Assembly: GCA_903889605.1 (NCBI GenBank)
Contig: CAISYK010000096.1
Location: 1-6,455 of the forward strand
Direction of reading: 5' to 3'
Length of the DNA: 6,455 bases
DNA from: an uncultured Bacteroidota bacterium
Lineage (GTDB): Bacteria > Bacteroidota > Bacteroidia > 2-12-FULL-35-15
Each line of letters opens with the position of its first letter. Positions within the stretch are counted from its first letter, which is position 1. The notes under the pieces are model-generated. The model was not told the DNA's origin. It made no database searches and saw only the letters and a list, made by a program, of their open reading frames with translations. The position numbers were made by a program, and so were the translations under genes. Positions 1-5,734 of this stretch are shown here, piece by piece.

Positions 1-1
1 A

Positions 2-592
2 GCATTAATTTGGACCGCATATTGCGCACTTCATAGCTACCTGATAAGTATCGGATTTACAAATCTAATGGTTCAATTATTAAAAAAATATTATGCCTTC
101 TACCGGCTCTTTTATGTACTTATTTCATTGGTTTTACTCATTCCGTTAATCAATTATACAGCACAACTGGATAATAAAATAATCATAAATTATGGATTTC
201 TCTTTAACGTTATCCGGAATGTACTTATTTATTGTTCATTAATAATGTTCTTTTGGGCATTCTTCTTTAACTATGATTCATTATCTTTCTTTGGGATTCG
301 ACAAATCTTAAACATCAGAAAGACAAAAACTATAAACCCATCGGATGTAATTAAAAAAAATGGATTATTAGGAATTATGAGGCATCCAATGTACTTCGCA
401 TTAATCGTTTATCTGTGGTGTCAAATTCATACATTATCCAATATAATTGTGAACTCAATACTTACTATTTATATTATTATAGGAGCCATACTTGAAGAAA
501 AAAAACTTGTTCTGGAATTCGGCGATACCTACGTCAAATATCAAGAGGAAGTTCCTATGTTAATTCCTTTTTCAAAAGTAAAGGTCAAGTAA
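2..592 (+). CDS. NnrU/isoprenylcysteine methyltransferase-like membrane protein, 5' end outside the window
   Basis: The first ATG in view is at 68, but the frame stays open to the window edge and the 22 residues before it look like family sequence (W-T-A-Y-C-A-L-H-S-Y, the aromatic/LHS first helix of NnrU-like proteins), so the true start lies upstream. Counting from the Met at 68, hydrophobic segments lie near residues 13-30, 45-68 and 110-142. The methyltransferase signature follows: RHPMY at 105-109, and Glu-Glu at 143-144 in ILEEKKLVLEFGDTYVKY. In the ICMT/PEMT superfamily the RHP motif and the EE pair help bind S-adenosylmethionine at the membrane face. The C-terminus (EVPMLIPF) is complete for the family. 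The substrate is unknown; bacterial relatives are mostly uncharacterised, so a methyltransferase role is a family-level inference. The next gene starts 31 bases downstream, so co-transcription is possible. Confidence 0.85.
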   Translation, partial: ALIWTAYCALHSYLISIGFTNLMVQLLKKYYAFYRLFYVLISLVLLIPLINYTAQLDNKIIINYGFLFNVIRNVLIYCSLIMFFWAFFFNYDSLSFFGIRQILNIRKTKTINPSDVIKKNGLLGIMRHPMYFALIVYLWCQIHTLSNIIVNSILTIYIIIGAILEEKKLVLEFGDTYVKYQEEVPMLIPFSKVKVK

Positions 593-623
593 TTTGCTTA
601 TTAAATAATGGGGGAAAATAACT

Positions 624-1028
624 ATGAGTAAATTTCAATTTTCCGACATCAACTACTTAGCAATTCTTGTTGTATGGATAGTTCACATAGTGATAGGACT
701 AATCTGGTTTCGCCCTGAATTGTTTGGAAAAGAATGGTCCAGGATAACCGGCAAAGAACTTAAACCTGCAAAAAAATGGCTTATACCAGGTTTAATAGGT
801 CATCTGCTGATGGTTTTTGTATTGGTCATTCTTATCAAACTTACTGACTCAAACACTGGTTTTAGTGGCCTCTTTATCGGTCTTCTCACCTGGATTGGTT
901 TCGTAGTGCCAATGGAAAGCGGCGAATTGGTTTGGGAGAAAATCCCTTTCAGATTATTTCTGCTTCGAACCGGAAATCAACTTATAGCTATTGCTGTGTC
1001 GGGTTTTATCCTGGGCGCATGGCAGTAA
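624..1028 (+). CDS. DUF1761 domain-containing small membrane protein
   Basis: This is a 134-residue protein matching the DUF1761 pattern along its whole length. It opens with a helix ending in IGLIWFRPELFGKEWSRITG (residues 24-43), the typical W-[FY]-x-P-x-x-F-G-x-x-W segment. Further helices lie near 53-72 and 82-97, and a last one spans about 115-133. The C-terminal half has the usual polar cluster P-M-E-S-G-E-L-V-W-E (96-105) and R-T-G-N-Q (115-119). About four transmembrane segments are expected, with no signal peptide cleavage. The function of DUF1761 proteins is not known; none is invented here. The ATG at 624 lies in an A-rich context behind a GGGGG run at 610-614 that could act as a weak ribosome-binding site. 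It sits 31 bases after the upstream methyltransferase-like gene and 54 bases before the next likely start, so a short operon is plausible. Confidence 0.85.
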   Translation: MSKFQFSDINYLAILVVWIVHIVIGLIWFRPELFGKEWSRITGKELKPAKKWLIPGLIGHLLMVFVLVILIKLTDSNTGFSGLFIGLLTWIGFVVPMESGELVWEKIPFRLFLLRTGNQLIAIAVSGFILGAWQ

Positions 1029-1047
1029 TAGAGCTAATAATTAACTA

Positions 1048-1055
1048 TATATTTG
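1048..1055 (+). promoter_or_regulatory. candidate Bacteroidota -7 promoter element
   Basis: TATATTTG matches the TAnnTTTG -7 consensus of Bacteroidota vegetative promoters and lies 27 bases before the ATG at 1083. No convincing -33 TTG partner is visible at the expected spacing, and the region is so A+T-rich that a chance match is likely. If real, it would place transcription initiation inside any longer reading that begins at the TTG at 1053, favouring the ATG at 1083 as the start of the next gene. Confidence 0.25.
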
Positions 1056-1082
1056 TTAAACAAACCTTTAATAAATAGAATT

Positions 1083-1604
1083 ATGGCGGAAAAAATATTT
1101 CTGATTGCAGTTATAGTTTGCATCATCTGCAACATTATAAGATTTATTTATGAGATTTTAAAACATAAAAAGATTATAAAAGCAAATCAATTCACTCTTG
1201 TGATCATTTTTACCAATATGGCATTATTATGGGTATCGTGGGTTTTATTATGCGCTAATGATATCCACAGGATTGAGCTTACCAATATTATCAGGTATAT
1301 AGGTATTTCATTTGTAGGTATAGGATTGATTATATTTTTAATGGCTTTATTCCTCATTAAAACTTTTGAAAGCTATGAAGGGGATTTGATAACCAAAGGA
1401 ATTTTCTCAAAAATCAGGCATCCGATGTATTTAGGTTTCATTCTTTGGCTAATCGGTCTGCCGATTTACTTCGGAGCTGTTTATGCTTTCATTCTTGCAT
1501 TTGTCTTTATTGCAAATGTTTTATTCTGGAGATACTTAGAAGAAAAAGAATTGCTGGAAAGGTTTTCTTCTTATATAGATTACAAAAAAACGACAATATT
1601 TTAG
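1083..1604 (+). CDS. ICMT/PEMT-family membrane methyltransferase (second copy in window)
   Basis: This 173-residue integral membrane protein belongs to the isoprenylcysteine carboxyl methyltransferase-like superfamily. Hydrophobic helices lie near residues 5-23, 38-57, 68-93 and 117-149. The signature is G-I-F-S-K-I-RHP-M-Y-L-G at 106-118, followed by Glu-Glu at 153-154 in YLEEKELLERF. These elements form the AdoMet-binding part in characterised relatives; the methyl acceptor here is unknown. The frame can be extended to a TTG at 1053, but the ATG at 1083 is preferred because the added ten residues do not look conserved. The protein ends at YKKTTIF, without the longer tail ending in IP seen in many relatives, yet the copy at 5123-5563 stops at the same place (YKKQTWF), so this looks like a subfamily trait. 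The gene follows the DUF1761 gene closely. Confidence 0.85.
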   Translation: MAEKIFLIAVIVCIICNIIRFIYEILKHKKIIKANQFTLVIIFTNMALLWVSWVLLCANDIHRIELTNIIRYIGISFVGIGLIIFLMALFLIKTFESYEGDLITKGIFSKIRHPMYLGFILWLIGLPIYFGAVYAFILAFVFIANVLFWRYLEEKELLERFSSYIDYKKTTIF

Positions 1605-1711
1605 AAAGAAAATATTTTCTGCTGCATAAGGAATAAATCAATAAAGCCAGCACCCGGCAGTAATGCCCATGCTAAAACGAACAACCTGGAAAAAATGCTT
1701 TGAAAAATAAA
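1605..1711. other. intergenic gap with short palindromes, no clear cassette-type element
   Basis: A perfect 14-base palindrome, AGAAAATATTTTCT, lies at 1607-1620 directly after the upstream stop. A small GGCA/TGCC hairpin (1656-1659 with 1664-1667, four-base loop) follows. GCCAGCACC at 1646-1654 is the exact reverse complement of GGTGCTGGC at 4143-4151 inside a later element, and GCTAAAAC at 1671-1678 distantly resembles the GCTAAC start of the later elements. The gap might be a decayed element, but I cannot show paired ends. No RNA gene or clear promoter is visible. Confidence 0.3.
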
Positions 1712-3109
1712 ATGAACCTTAGTATTACTTTTAAGGGATTAAATGCGTTTACTGCTATTTTCCTTTTATTCTTCCAGCCTACCCTTTCCTCTCAGACAAT
1801 TATTATTAAAGGGGTTGTTAAAGATGAACAGACTTTAAAACCAATCCCGGATGTAAATATTAAAATCTTTGGGACAACTATTGGAACTGCAACAGATAAT
1901 AATGGCCGGTTCTCGATAAAATTTGATAAATTTCCGACAATCCTTATATTTTCATGCATCGCGTACGAAGAGGAAAATTATAAAATAACGGAACTTCCTA
2001 AAAATCAGCTTGAATTTCTGTTAAGGTCCAGGTCATATCCCCTTAAAGAAGTTAATGTCACTTCACAGAATTACTCTTTCCTTTTTAAAAATCAGGATTA
2101 TTCTGTACTGGATTACGAGCTTATGGGCGACAATGTACTTTTACTGATCTTTCGCGCTCGTTTAACAAAATCTGAAATGGTTCTTCTTAACAGGTCGGGA
2201 GATACCTTAGTTGTTTCATCCATGCCTGATGTCCCCCCCTCCAGGCTGTATAAGGATTTCCTGTCAAATATCCATTATATCTCAAAAACTGATTATGCCT
2301 ACCAGGTTGTTTATAACATGAATGATAAAACACTTGATATTCCTTACAGGACCACTATCGATTCATTGGAAAGAATTGTCAAGCCGTTTATTTTTCAAAT
2401 ATCAAATCGTCTTTATTTTCAGGAGATACAGGTAAACGGATTGGGAATGGCAATTGGATTTTATCAGAAGGGCATTGGTAAAAAATATATCAGGAAATAC
2501 TTTAACGAAAAGAAATCCAGTGAAAAAATGGATGATCAGATTTTCTACGATAAGTGGAATGGTTTAATTGGGAGTCAGATTCCTTCAGGGGATGAAAACG
2601 GGGATCTCGCTGCAGCAGATGTTGGTAAAAGCCCTAAATTGGGACAGTACATGAATAACTTTGACGAAAGGGCCTATCAGTTTGAATTCTATAACATGAG
2701 ATTTCCGGTTATAAAAGTAGCTGATGACAAGATAGCCTTCTTCAATTTTGGTGACGATGTTCTTGAAATGATGGATATCAATGGCAAAACCAGGAAGATT
2801 ATTCCAATTACCTTTCACAAGGAGTCTGTACCAAAATTCGACACTCTGAGTTCTGTCCGCCTGTCAGATTCAGGCTGGCGATGGGGCAATGCAATTCTTG
2901 AAGATGAATTTAACCATAATGTTTATGCAACCTACTCTAAAAACGGGATGATCAGGATTAACCGGATTAATCTTGAGACCGGCAAAATAATGCGGGGAAC
3001 TGTGATACCAATTCTGTTTCCTGAAAAGATGGAAATCTATGATGGTGAGGTATATTTTCTTAATAGAGGTAAAGATGAAAATTGGAAACTTGCCAAATGC
3101 ACATTGTAA
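1712..3109 (+). CDS. secreted protein with N-terminal CarboxypepD_reg-like domain
   Basis: From the ATG at 1712 the protein has 465 residues; a TTG at 1700 would add four (M-K-N-K) and is a reasonable alternative. Residues 1-28 form a signal peptide: a Lys at 8, a hydrophobic stretch 10-22, and a likely cleavage after the SSQ region. Residues about 30-105 are a carboxypeptidase D regulatory-like beta sandwich: I-K-G-V-V-K-D at 32-38, P-I-P-D-V-N-I at 44-50, and G-T-A-T-D-N-N-G-R-F at 58-67. The following PLKEVNV (110-116) resembles the linker before the plug of SusC/TonB-dependent receptors, but no plug or barrel follows. The remaining 340 or so residues are rich in short beta strands and may form a propeller-like fold; I do not recognise the family. 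The protein is probably exported to the periplasm or cell surface, and its role is unknown. Confidence 0.8.
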   Translation: MNLSITFKGLNAFTAIFLLFFQPTLSSQTIIIKGVVKDEQTLKPIPDVNIKIFGTTIGTATDNNGRFSIKFDKFPTILIFSCIAYEEENYKITELPKNQLEFLLRSRSYPLKEVNVTSQNYSFLFKNQDYSVLDYELMGDNVLLLIFRARLTKSEMVLLNRSGDTLVVSSMPDVPPSRLYKDFLSNIHYISKTDYAYQVVYNMNDKTLDIPYRTTIDSLERIVKPFIFQISNRLYFQEIQVNGLGMAIGFYQKGIGKKYIRKYFNEKKSSEKMDDQIFYDKWNGLIGSQIPSGDENGDLAAADVGKSPKLGQYMNNFDERAYQFEFYNMRFPVIKVADDKIAFFNFGDDVLEMMDINGKTRKIIPITFHKESVPKFDTLSSVRLSDSGWRWGNAILEDEFNHNVYATYSKNGMIRINRINLETGKIMRGTVIPILFPEKMEIYDGEVYFLNRGKDENWKLAKCTL

Positions 3110-3114
3110 TAAGG

Positions 3115-3207
3115 TACTACTGCCAACAATTCGCTGACCGCAACAAGACAAGGGTTTTACCCCTTTTTAAAGGCTTTGCCTTTCCTGCGACCAGCGATCG
3201 ACATTAG
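3115..3207. repeat. imperfect palindromic intergenic element 1 (cassette-boundary type)
   Basis: The element begins six bases after the upstream stop with TACTACTGCCAACA (3115-3128), matching the start of element 2 at 12 of 14 positions, and ends with ACATTAG (3201-3207). An internal stem pairs 3132-3141 (CGCTGACCGC) with 3187-3196 (GCGACCAGCG) at 8 of 10 positions. Within it lies a perfect hairpin, AAAGGC-TTT-GCCTTT (3169-3183). Its first 33 bases match the start of element 4 (5586-5618) at 21 positions without gaps, which supports common descent. The function is unknown; it resembles a folded recombination site more than a plain terminator. Confidence 0.55.
3150..3168 (+). terminator. possible weak intrinsic terminator inside element 1
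   Basis: AAGGG (3150-3154) pairs with CCCTT (3161-3165) across a six-base loop and runs into a T tract ending at 3168. The stem is only five pairs and two of the five Ts belong to it. A competing hairpin follows at once, so termination of the upstream gene here is possible but unproven. Confidence 0.25.
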
Positions 3208-3233
3208 TGGTAATTTTAATAAAATAAACAAGT

Positions 3234-4064
3234 ATGAAAACATTAAAAGTGACATTATTTTTGATACTTGTGTCAATTGCCAGTTGTTTTAGCCAACAAA
3301 TTATATTCAGGCAACCCTCATCTTATGTTAAAAGATTTATAGCCAATGATACTATCTCGTTGTCGTCTGTTAATTACAAATCGTTTCGGATTTATTTTAA
3401 AGACAGCTCCTATGCTTCCTCACATATTGAAAATATAAAGAAGGAATTAAACCTTGCATACAGCCGGATACTGTCTGTATTGAATGTTTCAGCCTATACG
3501 AATGGCATCTATTTGCTTGCAGTTGACAGCAAGGAGGAAATGCAAAAAGTGATTGGTTACAAAGCAAAAGGTAGTGCCGCGCAAGGACATGATATGGTGT
3601 TTTTTGTTTACAACCAGAATATCCGTCCACAATTCAAGCACGAAATTTTTCATCTCATTTCATATGAGGTTTGGGGTCATACCAAATACAGATTACTTGA
3701 TGAAGGAGGAGCAACCTATACCGATAACTTTTGTTTTTATGACAATCCCATGTATTCAATTAATGCCTATTTTCTTCAACAAAAGAAATTATTCCCCCTG
3801 GACAGCCTGATTATGAATTTTAATAACCAGCAAAAAAAGGATGATGTGATCGCCTATATCGAAAGTGCGGGGATATTCAAATACCTCTATGAAAAATACG
3901 GTGTAGATAAAATAAAACTACTATGGACAGGCGGATTTGAAAACTTCAATTCAATCTATGGTTTTTCAATCAAACAATTGGAAACAGATTGGCTTGACTT
4001 CATCAAAACCATTCCTGTTCCCAAAGACTTTGATATAGATAAATTGAAAGAAGGCTGTGGATAG
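3234..4064 (+). CDS. putative lipoprotein zinc metallopeptidase (gluzincin / peptidase MA-like)
   Basis: This 276-residue protein starts with an export signal (hydrophobic 6-17). Its I-A-S-C at 15-18 fits a lipobox, which would make Cys18 the lipidated residue; cleavage further on near SQQ is the alternative. The active-site signature is H-E-I-F-H at 136-140 (zinc ligands His136 and His140, catalytic Glu137). It is followed by L-L-D-E-G-G-A-T-Y at 154-162, where Glu157 would be the third zinc ligand, as in gluzincins of the peptidase MA type. The rest is mixed alpha/beta, with a helical C-terminal part (about 200-262) like the scaffold that often follows such sites. It probably acts in the periplasm or on the outer membrane; the substrate is unknown. 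The gene stands alone between two palindromic elements. The peptidase call rests on the two motifs, while the family placement is less certain. Confidence 0.75.
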   Translation: MKTLKVTLFLILVSIASCFSQQIIFRQPSSYVKRFIANDTISLSSVNYKSFRIYFKDSSYASSHIENIKKELNLAYSRILSVLNVSAYTNGIYLLAVDSKEEMQKVIGYKAKGSAAQGHDMVFFVYNQNIRPQFKHEIFHLISYEVWGHTKYRLLDEGGATYTDNFCFYDNPMYSINAYFLQQKKLFPLDSLIMNFNNQQKKDDVIAYIESAGIFKYLYEKYGVDKIKLLWTGGFENFNSIYGFSIKQLETDWLDFIKTIPVPKDFDIDKLKEGCG

Positions 4065-4067
4065 AAA

Positions 4068-4207
4068 TACTACCGCTAACAGCACCTGCAGGAAATTGGC
4101 AGTTCAGTGGTTAAATGAAGCTTTGTGCTTCGTATCAAGTTCGGTGCTGGCAGACAGTTTTGTGCTTCGAAATCGACAACTTCTTTTAGCTGCACAACAT
4201 CAGCAAC
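4068..4207. repeat. imperfect palindromic intergenic element 2 (cassette-boundary type)
   Basis: The element starts four bases after the stop with TACTACCGCTAACA (4068-4081) and ends around AACATCAGCAAC (4196-4207). Its ends are degenerate inverted repeats: CCGCTAACA against the reverse complement of the 3' end, TTGCTGATG, differing only by transitions. A nested arm pairs CTAACAGCACC (4076-4086) with GGTGCTGGCAG (4143-4153) at 9 of 11 positions. Another hairpin is GAAGC-TTTGT-GCTTC (4117-4131). TTTGTGCTTCG occurs twice (4122-4132 and 4159-4169). The alternative pairings suggest more than one fold. The minus-strand open frame across it is not credible as a gene. Confidence 0.6.
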
Positions 4208-4252
4208 TTTGCAAAGGGAAACAACATTAACACGAAATTTCATTATCCAGCC

Positions 4253-4924
4253 ATGAAGGTAAAATATCTGATGAAACATTTTATTGGCACGTTGGTATTT
4301 TTTGCAATCCTGTTTATTAGTGCAGGGCGATTAGATTATTGGCAGGGACTGATTTATTTGATAATTGGTCTGGTCATGTTTTTATTAAATTACACTGTTC
4401 TTCGGGTAGACAATGACTTGTTAAGCGAACGTTCATCACCGGGAGAAGGCACAAAGAAATGGGATAAGGCAATATTGGGATTATCTTTTATCGCAACAAT
4501 CTCAATGTATATGGTCGCAGGATTTGATTCTGGCCGTTATCATTGGTCTCCTGAATTTCATTGGAGCATGTATCTCTTAGGGATAATACTAACCATTGCA
4601 GGACAACTTATTTTTCTCATTGGTCAAAAGCAAAATAAGTTTTTTTCAAGTACGGTCCGAATTCAAACCAACAGAGAACATATTGTTTGTGATACCGGGT
4701 TATATAAAATAGTCAGACATCCTGCTTACCTTGGCTCGATCATTCAATCAATAGGCTTTCCGTTGCTCTTTGGTTCGGATTGGAGCATAATACCAATATG
4801 TATATTGATCATCCTGTTTATAACAAGGACAATTTTGGAAGATAAAACTCTGAAAAATGAATTGAAGGGTTACCTTGAATATTCTGATAGAACACGATAT
4901 AAGATTATTCCATATGTTTGGTAA
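4253..4924 (+). CDS. isoprenylcysteine carboxyl methyltransferase-family protein, full-length
   Basis: This 223-residue integral membrane protein is the clearest family member in the window. Helices lie near residues 10-25, 33-50, 73-90, 106-124, 160-174 and 177-194. The early G-R-L-D-Y-W-Q-G (25-32) and the later V-R-I-Q-T-N-R-E-H (135-143) are typical of bacterial ICMT-like proteins. The catalytic core G-L-Y-K-I-V-RHP-A-Y-L-G spans 149-161, and L-E-D-K-T-L at 195-200 replaces the usual E-E pair with E-D. The end, G-Y-x-E-Y-S-D-R-T-R-Y-K-I-I-P-Y-V-W, is complete. Eukaryotic ICMT methylates prenylated cysteine; the bacterial substrate is unknown, so only AdoMet-dependent methyl transfer at the membrane is inferred. 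ATG 4253 gives a basic N-terminus; an in-frame ATG at 4271 is an alternative. No Shine-Dalgarno sequence is evident. Confidence 0.9.
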   Translation: MKVKYLMKHFIGTLVFFAILFISAGRLDYWQGLIYLIIGLVMFLLNYTVLRVDNDLLSERSSPGEGTKKWDKAILGLSFIATISMYMVAGFDSGRYHWSPEFHWSMYLLGIILTIAGQLIFLIGQKQNKFFSSTVRIQTNREHIVCDTGLYKIVRHPAYLGSIIQSIGFPLLFGSDWSIIPICILIILFITRTILEDKTLKNELKGYLEYSDRTRYKIIPYVW

Positions 4925-4960
4925 TAATTTAAACCAATGATTATAAAACGATAAAATAAT

Positions 4961-5098
4961 CCACCGTTGCTAACGAGCCGTCAGCCGACAATGCCCGGAC
5001 CCAACCCAGGCCGTCCCACGTCTGCCCGGCCTGCTATCGTCGGAAAGAGAAGAAACGACAAGTAAAAGTCCGCATTGCAGATGCAAGCGAAACATCAG
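4961..5098. repeat. GC-rich palindromic intergenic element 3 (cassette-boundary type)
   Basis: It begins CCACCGTTGCTAACG (4961-4975), sharing GCTAAC with element 2, and ends near AACATCAG (5091-5098), identical to eight bases at the end of element 2. The core at 4978-5043 has 47 G/C in 66 bases, far above its surroundings. Inside it a perfect seven-base stem, CAGGCCG (5007-5013) with CGGCCTG (5027-5033), is enclosed by CCGACAAT (4985-4992) with ATCGTCGG (5036-5043), paired at 7 of 8. A short TTGCA-GA-TGCAA palindrome lies at 5075-5086. A stable folded structure is likely; its role is unknown. Confidence 0.6.
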
Positions 5099-5122
5099 GG
5101 TTAATACTTAAAAACATCAACA

Positions 5123-5563
5123 ATGAAATTACAAACTAGAAATTATTTGTTCAACTACCTGACCTTAGTGCTGGTTTTTATATTTCTATTTTTTTTCCTT
5201 TGGTTTTATCTCAAGCCAGATAGACCGCTAAACATCTTTTCCTATATAGGTATGCTCCTATTGCTTCCTTCCATAATATTGTTCACGATTGCACGAATAC
5301 AACTTCGGGGCTCGTTTCAGTTATCTGCAGAAGCGAATAAACTTGTGAAAACAGGAATTTATAAGAAAATACGTCACCCTATTTACCTTTTTGGAATCAT
5401 ATTCTTATTAGGGATAATATTCATAACACAGACGTTTCCCCTTATTATTATTTTGGTTCTCGTAATTTTCCTTCAAATAAAACGAATTAATCAGGAAGAA
5501 AAAGTGTTGACTGAAAAATTCGGTAATGAATATTCAGAGTATAAGAAACAAACCTGGTTTTGA
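5123..5563 (+). CDS. short ICMT/PEMT-family membrane methyltransferase (fourth copy)
   Basis: This 146-residue hydrophobic protein has helices near residues 11-30, 38-56, 88-101 and 104-119. It keeps the superfamily core: K-T-G-I-Y-K-K-I-RHP-I-Y at 76-88 and Glu-Glu at 125-126 in INQEEKVLTEKFGNEYSEYKK. It is shorter than the 223-residue copy because it lacks the first pair of helices, but the AdoMet-binding half is intact, so it need not be a fragment. The end, YKKQTWF, parallels the YKKTTIF end of the protein encoded at 1083-1604, suggesting that these two are the closest pair. The acceptor substrate is unknown. The ATG at 5123 follows a purely A-rich leader (CATCAACA) without a Shine-Dalgarno sequence. 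The gene stands alone between palindromic elements 3 and 4. Confidence 0.85.
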   Translation: MKLQTRNYLFNYLTLVLVFIFLFFFLWFYLKPDRPLNIFSYIGMLLLLPSIILFTIARIQLRGSFQLSAEANKLVKTGIYKKIRHPIYLFGIIFLLGIIFITQTFPLIIILVLVIFLQIKRINQEEKVLTEKFGNEYSEYKKQTWF

Positions 5564-5585
5564 TCACATAATTTCTGAATTGAAG

Positions 5586-5734
5586 TACTAACCCTGACAA
5601 GCCTCTGACCATGACAAAGCTATTGCATTTGTGTTTTTCAAAGACGCTGCCTTTGATGCGTTTAAAGACCTCACTTTAGTGGCCATTGTTAAAATGGAGA
5701 TGCCTTTGCTGCGTTCTGCGGCCGAACTTTAGCG
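5586..5734. repeat. palindromic/repetitive intergenic element 4 (cassette-boundary type)
   Basis: It opens with TACTAACCCTGACA (5586-5599), 11 of 14 matches to the start of element 2, and shares 21 of 33 bases with element 1. It closes near AACTTTAGCG (5725-5734), a diverged version of the AACATCAGCA end. Inside are a hairpin TCAAAG/CTTTGA (5638-5643 with 5651-5656), a CCATT/AATGG hairpin (5684-5688 with 5694-5698 approximately), and a 17-base direct repeat at 5646-5662 and 5699-5715 with 15 identities (core TGCCTTTG). No gene or clear promoter is visible here. Confidence 0.45.

Noticed and set aside
68..70. ATG at 68 as the true start of the first gene
   Set aside because: The frame is open to the window edge and the upstream residues resemble the family's first helix, so this is an internal Met.
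1052..1064. Palindrome TTTGTTAAACAAA as an operator or terminator
   Set aside because: Only A/T-rich pairs with a one-base centre; likely chance in this composition.
1053..1082. TTG at 1053 as start of the second methyltransferase
   Set aside because: An ATG at 1083 gives a normal N-terminus, and a candidate -7 element overlaps the TTG. The extension of ten residues has no conserved feature.
1445..1636. 63-residue + strand open frame
   Set aside because: It overlaps the methyltransferase gene at 1083-1604 in another frame; the methyltransferase frame carries the conserved EE motif.
2585..3151. Two minus-strand open frames of 77 and 93 residues
   Set aside because: Both are antisense shadows of the secreted-protein gene, with no domain or start context.
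3397..3810. Minus-strand frame at 3397-3630 and + strand frame at 3553-3810
   Set aside because: Both overlap the zinc peptidase gene, whose frame contains the HEXXH site; neither shows family features.
4076..4279. 67-residue open frame on the minus strand
   Set aside because: It lies almost entirely across palindromic element 2 and overlaps the start of the methyltransferase gene; the protein has no recognisable domain and its openness follows from the repeat.
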